Below are positions 25,394 through 33,652 of a stretch of DNA of 64,000 nt, piece by piece. The translations under genes were made by a program, and so were the position numbers. The notes below the pieces were generated by a model. The model had not been told where the DNA came from. It did no database searches and was given only the letters and a program-made list of their open reading frames with translations. Location of the stretch: assembly GCF_019802125.1 (NCBI RefSeq), contig NZ_JAHVHT010000001.1:62001-126000 (forward strand), given 5' to 3'. Position 1 is the first letter of the stretch. The number at the start of each line of letters is the position of its first letter. The DNA is from Tateyamaria omphalii. Its GTDB lineage: Bacteria; Pseudomonadota; Alphaproteobacteria; Rhodobacterales; Rhodobacteraceae.

Positions 25394-26569
25394 TCAAGCG
25401 TTGAGAAGGGGTAGTGCGGCCGCGAGGTCGTCTTTGAGCGACTGAGTATCCTCAAGGCCAATGTTGAAGCGGACAAGCTGGCCCTCCTCGTCCCATGTGC
25501 CCGCGCTGCGGACGGGCTTGACGGGTAGGACGAGGCTCTCAAATCCACCCCAGCTGACGCCGATACCGAAATGGTGAAGCGCATCGACGAAGGCGCGGAT
25601 CTGGTCGTCGTGGCAGGGGTGGAAGGCTACGCCGAAGAGGCCGGAGGCGCCGGAGAAATCACGCTTCCAAAACTCGTGGCCGGGGCAACTCTCAAACGCC
25701 GGGTGTAGGACGCGTTTTGTCTGCGGTTGCTTGGCAAACCAGGCCGCCATCTCGCGCCCTGCGGCGTTGGCGGATGCCATGCGGAGCTTCAACGTGCGCA
25801 GGCCGCGCAGCATCAAGAAGACCTCCTGCCCGCCGGTCTTGTCGCCCACGGCCATGACGGTTTCGCGCACGGCGGCGAAGTGCTCTTCGGTCGTGGCGAT
25901 TGTGCCGAGCATACAGTCGGAGTGGCCGCTGAGGTATTTCGAGCCTGAGGCCACGGAGATGTCGACCCCGAGGTCGAGCGGGCGGCAGAAGAGCGGCGTG
26001 GCCCAAGTGTTGTCAAAGATAGTCGGCAAGCCACGCGCGCGCGCGACGCCTGTGATGGCTAAGATGTCTGGGACCTCAAAAGTGCCGGAGCCGGGGGCCT
26101 CGAACATGATGGCGCAGGTGGTGTCGCGGATCAGAGCGTCCACATCCGCGCCGATCATCGGGTCGTAGTATTCGACCTCGACGTTCATGCGGCGCAAGAA
26201 GTTTACGCAGAAGATGCGGGTGTTGCCGTAGACGTGGTCCGCAACGAGTAGGTGACTGCCCGGGCGTGCGAAAGTCATCAGCGCCAGCGTGATCGCGGCA
26301 ACGCCGGACGAGGTCATGGTGATGCCGTGGGCGCCCTCGAGATCCGCCAGCATCCCCTCGAGCTGAAAAACCGCTTCGTTGCCGTAGCGCCCGTAATACA
26401 TCGTTCCTGGCTCGTAGCGGGCGTCACGGGCGGCCTCGAAGGCGGCGAGCGTGTCAAAAACAATTGTCGAGCCAAGCTCGATCGGCAGATTTACATGGCG
26501 GCCGTCAATGTGGGCCGGACGGCCTCCCTGAACGAGCTGGTCAGCGACTGGTCTGGATTTTTGCGACAT
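25394..26569 (-). CDS. Cystathionine beta/gamma-lyase-like PLP enzyme (Cys/Met metabolism family)
   Basis: A 391-residue fold-type I PLP enzyme of the MetC/MetB group. MYYGRYGNEAVFQLEGMLAD holds the neighbouring-subunit phosphate-binding tyrosine and arginine, EAPGSGTFEVPDI and FDNTWATPLFCRPLDLG the cofactor aspartate, and SGSKYLSGHSD the PLP lysine (K211). These enzymes split C-S bonds of cystathionine, cysteine conjugates or methionine, giving pyruvate or 2-oxobutyrate, ammonia and a thiol; bacterial MetC can take S-alkylcysteines. ATG 26569 starts MSQKSRPVADQLVQGG, a natural family start; a TTG at 26623 lies within a likely operator. First gene of a minus-strand operon with VOC and the ETHE1-like remnant, divergent from the molybdoenzyme. 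The substrate is inferred to be sulfur-containing. Confidence 0.9.
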   Translation of the reverse strand: MSQKSRPVADQLVQGGRPAHIDGRHVNLPIELGSTIVFDTLAAFEAARDARYEPGTMYYGRYGNEAVFQLEGMLADLEGAHGITMTSSGVAAITLALMTFARPGSHLLVADHVYGNTRIFCVNFLRRMNVEVEYYDPMIGADVDALIRDTTCAIMFEAPGSGTFEVPDILAITGVARARGLPTIFDNTWATPLFCRPLDLGVDISVASGSKYLSGHSDCMLGTIATTEEHFAAVRETVMAVGDKTGGQEVFLMLRGLRTLKLRMASANAAGREMAAWFAKQPQTKRVLHPAFESCPGHEFWKRDFSGASGLFGVAFHPCHDDQIRAFVDALHHFGIGVSWGGFESLVLPVKPVRSAGTWDEEGQLVRFNIGLEDTQSLKDDLAAALPLLNA

Positions 26570-26615
26570 GGGATGCGTCCATAGAGTTGACTCGGTTGTG
26601 GCATTGCCCTTCAAT

Positions 26616-26655
26616 TGTGTCAATATTCAGAATATGTGTTCAGCATAGTGGCACA
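26616..26655. promoter_or_regulatory. Degenerate operator pair between PLP-lyase and molybdoenzyme genes
   Basis: TGTGTCAATATTCAGAA (26616-26632) and TTCAGCATAGTGGCACA (26639-26655) are inverted relative to each other with 13 of 17 positions symmetric and a six-base centre. Each matches the arms of the 20403 palindrome at about 12 of 17 positions. Located in the divergent promoter region. Confidence 0.5.
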
Positions 26656-26676
26656 TTGAGTGAGGAACCCACCAAG

Positions 26677-28983
26677 GTGGTCGTAGAGACAAAGCTTACT
26701 GCAAATCACTGGGGCGTCGGTGTCGCCCGGGTGGAAGACGGGCGTATCCTGTCTGTCGAGGCGCACCCCGACGATCCGAACGGCTCGCCGATCAATGACA
26801 ACATTTCCGGTGGTCTGGCGGGGTCGGCGCGCATTCTCCGCCCTGCGGTGCGGAAAAGCTGGCTCGAAGGAGAGCCGGGGCGCGTTCCGCGGGGACGGGA
26901 CGCCTTTGTCGAGGTCTCTTGGGATCGCGTGCTTGACCTGATCGCAGGCGAGCTGGCGCGCGTGCGTGAAATGCACGGCAACGCGGGCATCTTTGCGGGC
27001 AGTTACGGTTGGTCGAGCGCTGGGCGATTTCACCATGCGCAAAGTCAGTTGAAACGGTTCCTGAACTGCATCGGCGGGTTTGTGCGGTCTGAGGGGAATT
27101 ACAGTTACAACGCCGCGCTGGTAATGATGCCTTATATTGTTGGGCCGTTCCGTAGCCATGTCGCGCAGGCGACGAGGTGGTCGGTGATCGCAGAGCATAG
27201 CGATCTGGTCGTGATGTTCGGCGGTATGGCGCTCAGGAACACGCAGGTCAGCGACGGCGGCGTCGCGCGGCACCGGATGGCGGACAACTTAGAGGCCTGT
27301 GCGGAGGCGGGGGTGCAGTTCGTAAACATAAGCCCGCTCAGGACTGATGCCGCCGAGGCGCTCAGCGCAGATTGGATGCCCGCCAATCCCGGCTCGGATA
27401 CGGCGTTGATGTTGGGGCTGGCGCACGTGTTGCACGACGAGGACCTGCACGACCCCGCGTTTCTTGATCGCTACACCGTAGGCTTCGAGAAATTCGAGGC
27501 CTATCTGACCGGCGCCAGCGACGGGGTGGCGAAGACAGCCGAATGGGCAGCCGAGAAAACGGGGCTCGACGCCGCCGAGATCCGTGCGCTGGCCCGGCGT
27601 ATGGCCGGTGGGCGCTGCATGATCTCGGTCGCTGCCGGGGTTCAACGCACCGATTACGGCGAGCAACCGCTCTGGATGGCAGTGACGCTGGCCGCGATGT
27701 TGGGGCAGATCGGTCTTCCGGGCGGTGGCTATACGGTCGGCTACGGCGTGAACGCCAACGTGGGGAACATCGAGCGGCTGTTCCGCTGGGGGACGATGCC
27801 GCAGGGGCGCAATCCGGTGGCGGATTTCATACCGGTGGCGGCAATCTCCGAAATGCTGCTGAACCCTGGTGGGGCCTATACCTATTGCGGTGAGACGCGG
27901 CATTTCCCAGACGCGCGGCTGGTCTGGTGGGCAGGGGGCAATCCGTTTCACCACCACCAGCACCTGAGCCGGTTGCACGAAGCGTTTCAGACGCCCGATA
28001 CTGTGATTGTAAACGACGTCAACTGGACGGCGACCACACGACACGCCGACATCGTGCTACCGGTCGCAGCGGCGCAGGAGCGGCGGGATTTCGGGGCCGG
28101 CAAGTCAGATAATGGATTGATCCCGATGCACGCGCTGACGGCCCCGCCAGGCGAGGCGCGTGTCGAATACGAGATGTATTGTGATTTGGCCGCGCGGATG
28201 GGTGTACTGGAGGCGTTTTCCGAAGGACGATCATCCGAAGAATGGCTTGAGGCGATCTGGGAGCAGACGCGCAGTGCTGCGGCTGGTCATGACCAGAACC
28301 TGCCCGACTGGAAAACGTTCATGGGGGGGGATGTCATTACTCTGCCCGATCCCTCACCAAACCAGATTTTCCTCGCCGACTTCCGCGACGAACCGGCGGA
28401 AAACGCTCTGCCGACACCGAGCGGGAAGATCGAAATCTTCTCCGAGACGCTGGCCTCTTTCGGCCTCGACGATTGCTTCGGTCACGCAGCGTGGTTCCCA
28501 CCGCGCGATCTGGCGGCGGGAATCGGAGAGGTCTACTTGCTGTCAGGGCAGCCGAAGACCCGTCTCCATAGTCAGTTGGATAATGGTGCCTACAGCCTCA
28601 GCCACAAGATCGCGGGGCGGGAACCTGTGCTGATCCACCCCGACGACGCGGCTCCGCTGGGGATTGCGCATGGCGATGTCGTCGAGTTGTTCAATGCGCG
28701 TGGGCGCTGTCTGGCGGGCGCGAAAGTCACCGATGAGATTCGGCAGGGTTGCGTGTTTCTGTGGACCGGCGCCTGGTGGGACCCGGATTTCAATGCGCCG
28801 CAGATGCGCGACCGTCATGGGAACCCAAATGCGTTGACGCACGATCTGCGGACGTCGTCCCTGTCGCAGTCACCCGCGGCGCACTCTGCCAGGGTGTCGA
28901 TGCGAAAGTTCGAGGGTCCATTGCCGGAGATTAGGGTCCACGCACCACCACCCCTTTCAAAAGAGGACGAAGCAGAGGCATAA
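26677..28983 (+). CDS. Molybdopterin oxidoreductase, BisC/DMSO-reductase family, cytoplasmic
   Basis: A 768-residue type III molybdoenzyme carrying bis-MGD, the family of DMSO, TMAO and biotin/methionine sulfoxide reductases. AGSYGWSSAGRFHHAQ keeps the active-site tyrosine and tryptophan (Y110, W112), and EGNYSYNAALVMMPYIVG places a serine (S143) where the molybdenum-ligand serine of DMSO reductase lies. FLAD, PTPSGKIEIFSET and LSGQPKTRLHSQLDNG continue the family pattern to the cofactor-binding C-terminal domain. There is no N-terminal iron-sulfur motif and no Tat signal, as in BisC, so it works in the cytosol. GTG 26677 with GAGGAA nine bases upstream is preferred; the frame runs back to 26464 through the operator and neighbour gene. 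Divergent from the PLP lyase and followed by the IclR gene. Sulfoxide reduction is the best guess; another oxidised substrate is possible. Confidence 0.9.
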   Translation: MVVETKLTANHWGVGVARVEDGRILSVEAHPDDPNGSPINDNISGGLAGSARILRPAVRKSWLEGEPGRVPRGRDAFVEVSWDRVLDLIAGELARVREMHGNAGIFAGSYGWSSAGRFHHAQSQLKRFLNCIGGFVRSEGNYSYNAALVMMPYIVGPFRSHVAQATRWSVIAEHSDLVVMFGGMALRNTQVSDGGVARHRMADNLEACAEAGVQFVNISPLRTDAAEALSADWMPANPGSDTALMLGLAHVLHDEDLHDPAFLDRYTVGFEKFEAYLTGASDGVAKTAEWAAEKTGLDAAEIRALARRMAGGRCMISVAAGVQRTDYGEQPLWMAVTLAAMLGQIGLPGGGYTVGYGVNANVGNIERLFRWGTMPQGRNPVADFIPVAAISEMLLNPGGAYTYCGETRHFPDARLVWWAGGNPFHHHQHLSRLHEAFQTPDTVIVNDVNWTATTRHADIVLPVAAAQERRDFGAGKSDNGLIPMHALTAPPGEARVEYEMYCDLAARMGVLEAFSEGRSSEEWLEAIWEQTRSAAAGHDQNLPDWKTFMGGDVITLPDPSPNQIFLADFRDEPAENALPTPSGKIEIFSETLASFGLDDCFGHAAWFPPRDLAAGIGEVYLLSGQPKTRLHSQLDNGAYSLSHKIAGREPVLIHPDDAAPLGIAHGDVVELFNARGRCLAGAKVTDEIRQGCVFLWTGAWWDPDFNAPQMRDRHGNPNALTHDLRTSSLSQSPAAHSARVSMRKFEGPLPEIRVHAPPPLSKEDEAEA

Positions 28984-29020
28984 ATGAACAGCATTACCGG
29001 AGGAAGAGACGATTACAGAA

Positions 29021-29776
29021 ATGAAAGAGCCAAAGGTTGACTCAACGCTCTCCAAGGGGCTGTCCATACTCGAAAGGCTGGCAGGGTCGAACAGCAGTAT
29101 GGGCGTGACGGAGCTGTCCAAGTCACTCGATCTGACGAAGTCGAACACATTCCGGTTGCTGCAATCGTTGACTGCACTTGGATACGTGAAGCAGAACGCC
29201 GACAAGACATACGCGGCGACGTTGAAAACCTGGCAGGTCGGGCGGGCGCTGCTGGACAATCTGAACTTGCGCGAGTTGGCGGCGCCGGAAATGAAGCATC
29301 TGAGCCAGGAGACCGGCGAGGCTATCTATCTCGCGGTGCCGGAAAATCTGATGGTTGTCTACATTGACAAGCTGGACAGTCCTAAACCGATACGGTCGTG
29401 GAACCCCATCGGTGGGTCGGCGCCGATCCATTGTGTCGGGACCGGCAAGGCCATCCTCGCTCGGAACTATGATGTGCTGCGGCCGCAGGTGACCGGTCAG
29501 CTCAGTCGGCATACCGAACTGACGCTGACGAACATGACGCAGCTCGATGCCGACATCGATGAAACGTTGCGACGTGGTTACGCAATCGATCATGGCGAGT
29601 TTCGCGAGCGGATCCTGAGCTTCGGCGCTGCGATCACCCTGCCCTCGGGCGAGGCGATCGCCGCTCTTGGTGTGTCTTTGCCGGATGTTAACATGCCCGA
29701 GAAGGGACCGGAGTGGCTAGGCTCGCTGGTGGCCCACGCTGCCAACTCTGTAACGGCGAAGGTCGGGCGGACCTGA
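29021..29776 (+). CDS. IclR family transcriptional regulator of the island
   Basis: A 251-residue IclR protein. LSKGLSILERLAGSNSSMGV then TELSKSLDLTKSNTFRLLQS is the N-terminal winged helix-turn-helix; the rest is the effector-binding domain with YLAVPENLMVVYIDKLDS, IHCVGTGKAILA and HGEFRERILSFGAAITLPSG. IclR proteins bind palindromes in the promoters of catabolic operons. It lies 37 bases after the molybdoenzyme stop in the same direction, with GGAGGAAGAG upstream of ATG 29021, so it is in the same transcript. Its stop abuts the stop of the rhodanese gene on the other strand (29776/29777). It is the only regulator inside the 20.4-39 kb island and is the likely binder of the shared palindromes. 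Confidence 0.92.
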   Translation: MKEPKVDSTLSKGLSILERLAGSNSSMGVTELSKSLDLTKSNTFRLLQSLTALGYVKQNADKTYAATLKTWQVGRALLDNLNLRELAAPEMKHLSQETGEAIYLAVPENLMVVYIDKLDSPKPIRSWNPIGGSAPIHCVGTGKAILARNYDVLRPQVTGQLSRHTELTLTNMTQLDADIDETLRRGYAIDHGEFRERILSFGAAITLPSGEAIAALGVSLPDVNMPEKGPEWLGSLVAHAANSVTAKVGRT

Positions 29777-30178
29777 CTACTTTTTCTCGACGGGCTCGAC
29801 CGGGCCGCCCTGTTCCGCCCAGGTCGAGAAGCCTTCTTTCAGGTGCGCCGCGTCAAAACCCATGTCCTGAAGCGTGGCCACGGTAAGCGACGAGCGCCAG
29901 CCAGAGGCGCAGTGGAAGACGTACTTCTTGCCCTCCTGTGCGAAAACCTCCTTGTGATAGGGGCTATCTGGATCGACCCAGAATTCGATCATCCCGCGCG
30001 GTGCATGCACCGAGCCGGGGATCGCGCCAGTGCGCTGGCGTTCGCGGATATCGCGAATGTCGACAATTACTACATTTGGTTCACCGACCATTTTGATCAG
30101 GTCTGTGGTTTCGATTTCCTCAATGCGTGCGCGTGCCGCCTTAACCATCTCGGAGGAGGAGAGCTTGAGCTTTGTCAT
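29777..30178 (-). CDS. Rhodanese-like sulfurtransferase domain protein
   Basis: A 133-residue single rhodanese domain. VVIVDIRDIRERQRTGAIPG opens the fold, GSVHAPRGMIEFW follows, and FHCASGWRSSLTVATLQDMG contains the active-site loop with C90 (C-x3-G-W-R-S). Such proteins carry persulfide sulfur between donors and acceptors. ATG 30178 is chosen because it begins the conserved N-terminus; the frame runs upstream through the divergent promoter. An exact half-site of the island palindrome lies seven bases upstream of the start, overlapping the leader. Together with the ETHE1-like remnant it points to sulfane-sulfur handling in this island. Confidence 0.9.
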   Translation of the reverse strand: MTKLKLSSSEMVKAARARIEEIETTDLIKMVGEPNVVIVDIRDIRERQRTGAIPGSVHAPRGMIEFWVDPDSPYHKEVFAQEGKKYVFHCASGWRSSLTVATLQDMGFDAAHLKEGFSTWAEQGGPVEPVEKK

Positions 30179-30184
30179 AGTATT

Positions 30185-30225
30185 TGTGCCGTTATATAGA
30201 ACAAGTTTTTCATATATTGACACGA
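30185..30225. promoter_or_regulatory. Island operator half-site between rhodanese and FAD oxidoreductase genes
   Basis: TGTGCCGTTATATAGAA at 30185-30201 is identical, over 17 bases, to the reverse complement of the left arm of the 20403 palindrome; with flanks, 20 of 22 bases match the right arm. TTCATATATTGACACGA (30209-30225) is a degenerate second half in inverted orientation. It sits in the divergent region in front of both genes. Confidence 0.65.
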
Positions 30226-30285
30226 CAAAGGGGTTGATGCAACCTTCCCATACTGAGGTCACTCTGACTTTCGCGGGGGTCTGCC

Positions 30286-31560
30286 TTGAAACGCAACGGT
30301 GCAATTTCGCTTTGGGACACCTCCGCCGCTGAGGAGGACTATACCAATCCGATGACCGAAGACGCCACGGTTGATGTTGCAATCGTGGGTGGCGGGTTTA
30401 CCGGTCTGTCGACCGCGTTGCACTGTGCTGAGGTCGGGCTAAAGGCGCTGGTGCTGGAGGCGAACCACATCGGTTATGGCGGGTCCGGGCGCAATGTCGG
30501 ATTGGTCAATGCGGGCGTCTGGCATCCGCCGGCCAAGGTTCGTGAAAAGTTGGGTGACACCTACGGGCCGCGCTTTGTGCAGCGGTTTGGCGAGGGACCT
30601 GAGAAGGTTTTCTCGCTGATCGAAAAGCATCAGATTCGCTGTGAGGCGACGAAAACGGGCACGCTCCACGCGGCCCACGCGCCCTCCGGCTTCGAAGATT
30701 TACGGTCGCGCTACGAAGAATGGAAGCGGCTGGATGCGCCAGTTGAGTTGCTCTCCCGCGACGAGATGGCCGAAAAGGTTGGGACCAAGGTGTTTCACGG
30801 CGGTCTGTTGGATCAGCGCGCCGGGACGATCAACCCTATGGGCTATTGCCGGGGTCTGGCGCGCGCGGCACGCGGCGCGGGCGCCGAAATTGTCACGGGC
30901 GTTCGGGCGAAGAAGCTGCGCAAGGACGGTGCCGGATGGGTCGTTGAGACGACCGCTGGAACGGTCAGCGCGAAACATGTCGTGTTGGGCACCAATGCCT
31001 ACACGGACGAGCTTTGGCCGGATCTGAAACGCGTCTTTACGATGATCCACTATTTTCAACTCGCTACCGAACCGATGGGCGACCGCGTGATGCACATCCT
31101 GCCCGAGCGGCAGGGGCTGTGGGACACCGGGCAGATTATGTTCTCGCTGAGGCGCGATATGGAGGACCGTCTGATTATCGGCTCGATGGGCACGGTCGTC
31201 GGCTCGGTGGGGCAAGGGCTGTCGCATCGTTGGGCGAAGAAGCAGCTCACGCGGCTGTTCCCAGATCTCGGGCCGGTCACGTTCGAAGAGGCATGGCACG
31301 GACAGATTGCCATGACACCTGACCACCTGCCACGCATCTACAATCTCGGCGACGGGCTATACACCTCAATCGGCTATAACGGGCGCGGGATCACGACCGG
31401 GACGCTCTTTGGCGAAGCGATGGCCGAGTTGCTGTCGGGTGCCGACCCGGCGGACCTGCCGCTGCCGATCACAGATGTGACGACGGTACCGTCGGCTCCC
31501 ATCATGTCGCGGCTCTACCAGACCGCGTTCACTGCAAACCAAATTCTGAGAAGTCTCTGA
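30286..31560 (+). CDS. FAD-dependent amino-acid/amine oxidoreductase (DadA/PuuB-like)
   Basis: A 424-residue flavoprotein of the D-amino-acid-oxidase-like group. VDVAIVGGGFTGLSTALHCA is the dinucleotide-binding motif (GxGxxG type), VLEANHIGYGGSGRNVGLVN the following FAD-contact region, and GLYTSIGYNGRGITTGTLFG the C-terminal FAD-binding region. Relatives oxidise secondary or primary amines, such as gamma-glutamylputrescine or D-amino acids, to imines or aldehydes. The TTG at 30286 gives the AISLWDTS N-terminus typical of PuuB-like proteins and follows GGGGGT; an ATG at 30352 would remove it. First gene of a long operon to 39046 with hyuAB, SDR, ligase, RidA and ABC ATPase. The specific substrate is unknown. 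Confidence 0.88.
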   Translation: MKRNGAISLWDTSAAEEDYTNPMTEDATVDVAIVGGGFTGLSTALHCAEVGLKALVLEANHIGYGGSGRNVGLVNAGVWHPPAKVREKLGDTYGPRFVQRFGEGPEKVFSLIEKHQIRCEATKTGTLHAAHAPSGFEDLRSRYEEWKRLDAPVELLSRDEMAEKVGTKVFHGGLLDQRAGTINPMGYCRGLARAARGAGAEIVTGVRAKKLRKDGAGWVVETTAGTVSAKHVVLGTNAYTDELWPDLKRVFTMIHYFQLATEPMGDRVMHILPERQGLWDTGQIMFSLRRDMEDRLIIGSMGTVVGSVGQGLSHRWAKKQLTRLFPDLGPVTFEEAWHGQIAMTPDHLPRIYNLGDGLYTSIGYNGRGITTGTLFGEAMAELLSGADPADLPLPITDVTTVPSAPIMSRLYQTAFTANQILRSL

Positions 31561-31564
31561 CAAG

Positions 31565-33652
31565 ATGTCCCAACCAGAAGTCCGCGTCGGCGTCGACATT
31601 GGCGGCACATTCACCGATGTTGCGCTTGCCCATCCCGGCGGGCTGTCGACGACGAAAGTTCTGACGAACTACAGCCAGCCGGAGCAAGCGATCCTTGACG
31701 GGATCGAGAAGGCCGCCAAACAGGCCGGGGTGCCCCTGTCGGCGATTGAGCAAGTGATCCACGGCACAACGCTGGTCACCAACGCATTGATCGAACGGCG
31801 CGGTGCGAAGCTGGCCTTCATCACGACGGAAGGTTTCCGGGACGTGATTGAGATGCGGTCGGAAAACCGCTTCGAGCAGTATGACTTGAACCTGAACCTC
31901 CCGGTCCCGCTGGTTCCGCGCAGCGACCGTCTGACGCTCAACGAGCGCATGGGGCCGGCGGGCGAGGTTCTCATGCCGCTGGACGCAGGCGAGATCGCCC
32001 AAATGGCGCAGCGCGTCGTGGACGGCGGGTACGAGGCGGTGGCGATCGGACTGATGCACGCCTATGCCAACGACGCGCACGAGGTGCAGATGGCCGAAGC
32101 GCTACGGAAGGTCGCGCCGGATCTGTCGATTTCGATCTCTTCGGTGATCTCGCCGCAGATGCGCGAGTTGCCGCGCTTCAATACCGTGATTGCAAACGCT
32201 TACGTGCAGCCGCAGGTAGCCGACTACCTGAGTCGGTTGGTATCGCGTCTGCGCGAGGCGGGCGTGGGTGCTCCGGTCTTCATGCTACACTCGGGCGGCG
32301 GGTTGATCTCTGTCGAGACGGCCGCCGAACAGCCCGTGCGGCTGTTGGAATCCGGTCCAGCCGGGGGCGCGATCTACGCCGCTGACTTCGCGCGCGCGCA
32401 TGGGCTCGACAAGGTCCTGAGCTTCGACATGGGAGGGACGACAGCGAAGATTTGCCTCATCGAAGACGGCAGCCCGAAGACGGCGAACACCTTCGAGGTC
32501 GCGCGAACCTATCGCTTCAAGAAGGGCTCCGGTATGACGGTCTCGACCCCAGTGGTCGAGATGGTCGAGATCGGGGCGGGCGGCGGCTCGATTGCCTCGA
32601 TTGACGCGATGGGGCGCATTCAGGTCGGGCCGAAGTCGGCCGCCTCGGAACCGGGGCCCGCATGTTATCAGCGCGGCGGCGAGGAGCCGACGGTCACGGA
32701 CAGCAATCTGCTGCTCGGACGGTTGGACCCGAAGAATTTCGCGGGCGGGGCCATTCCGCTGTCGCCGGAGTTGTCGGACACCGCGGTGAAGGCGCGGTTG
32801 AGTGAAGCGACCGGGCTTTCGACCCAAGACGCCGCCTTTGGCGTGACTGAGATGGTGGATGAGAACATGGCCAATGCCGCCCGGGTTCACACGGTGGAAA
32901 ACGGGCGCGACATCGAGCATTTCACGATGATCGGCTTCGGTGGCGGCGCACCGCTCCATGCCTGCCGGCTCTGTGAGAAACTCGGCATCCGCGAACTCTT
33001 GATCCCGCCAGGTGCGGGAGTCGGCTCGGCCATCGGGTTCCTGAAGGCGCCGTTCAGCTACGAGGCCACGCGGGGTCTGTTCCAGCGCCTGTCCGACTTC
33101 GATGCGGGCGCGGTCAACGAAATGCTGGCCGAGTTGGAGGAGGAAGCCACGGCCTTTGTCCGCGCGGGCGCGGCCGATGCAGAAACCAAGACGCAACTGA
33201 CAGCCTTTATGCGCTACTCGGGGCAGGGTTGGGAAATTCCGGTGCCGCTGGAGCACAAGACCTTTGCAGAGGGTGACGCCGAGATGGTCCTCGCGGCCTT
33301 TGAAGAGGCGTATCGGACGCTCTTTGGCCGGATCATCGATGGGCTGGCCTGCGAGATCACGAACTGGTCGCTGATCGTGGCGACGGTTTTGCCCGAGGTC
33401 ACGGCGGCGGCGCGGCATGATGGCGGGATGGCGGCGACAGCAATCCGCACCCGGCAGTTCTACGACGCCGCAAAGCGCCGCATGGTCGATGCCGAGGAAG
33501 TCGTGCGCGAGGCGCTTTCGCCCGGTGTCAGCGTGGACGGCCCGGCGGTGATCGTGGAGCAGGAAACGACCACGATTGTGACCTCGGCCTACCGGGTCAC
33601 GGGGCAGGGCGACGGCAGTTTATTGTTGAGCTGTAAGGAGGGCGCAGCATGA
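31565..33652 (+). CDS. hyuA: Hydantoinase/oxoprolinase A subunit (HyuA family)
   Basis: A 695-residue ATP-dependent ring-opening subunit. VRVGVDIGGTFTDVALAHPG is the N-terminal ASKHA phosphate-binding loop; IHGTTLVTNALIERRGAKLA, FMLHSGGGLISVETAAEQPV, LSFDMGGTTAKICLIEDG and EIGAGGGSIASIDAMG are the conserved HyuA motifs. With the B subunit it hydrolyses cyclic amides such as N-methylhydantoin or 5-oxoproline at the cost of ATP; related enzymes also open 2-oxothiazolidine-4-carboxylate. It starts five bases after the FAD oxidoreductase stop and overlaps hyuB by four bases. Which ring is opened here is not known. Confidence 0.9.
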   Translation: MSQPEVRVGVDIGGTFTDVALAHPGGLSTTKVLTNYSQPEQAILDGIEKAAKQAGVPLSAIEQVIHGTTLVTNALIERRGAKLAFITTEGFRDVIEMRSENRFEQYDLNLNLPVPLVPRSDRLTLNERMGPAGEVLMPLDAGEIAQMAQRVVDGGYEAVAIGLMHAYANDAHEVQMAEALRKVAPDLSISISSVISPQMRELPRFNTVIANAYVQPQVADYLSRLVSRLREAGVGAPVFMLHSGGGLISVETAAEQPVRLLESGPAGGAIYAADFARAHGLDKVLSFDMGGTTAKICLIEDGSPKTANTFEVARTYRFKKGSGMTVSTPVVEMVEIGAGGGSIASIDAMGRIQVGPKSAASEPGPACYQRGGEEPTVTDSNLLLGRLDPKNFAGGAIPLSPELSDTAVKARLSEATGLSTQDAAFGVTEMVDENMANAARVHTVENGRDIEHFTMIGFGGGAPLHACRLCEKLGIRELLIPPGAGVGSAIGFLKAPFSYEATRGLFQRLSDFDAGAVNEMLAELEEEATAFVRAGAADAETKTQLTAFMRYSGQGWEIPVPLEHKTFAEGDAEMVLAAFEEAYRTLFGRIIDGLACEITNWSLIVATVLPEVTAAARHDGGMAATAIRTRQFYDAAKRRMVDAEEVVREALSPGVSVDGPAVIVEQETTTIVTSAYRVTGQGDGSLLLSCKEGAA

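Noticed and set aside
32285-33418. 377-codon minus-strand frame under hyuA
   Set aside because: Antisense shadow in high-G+C coding sequence; hyuA on the plus strand is unmistakable.
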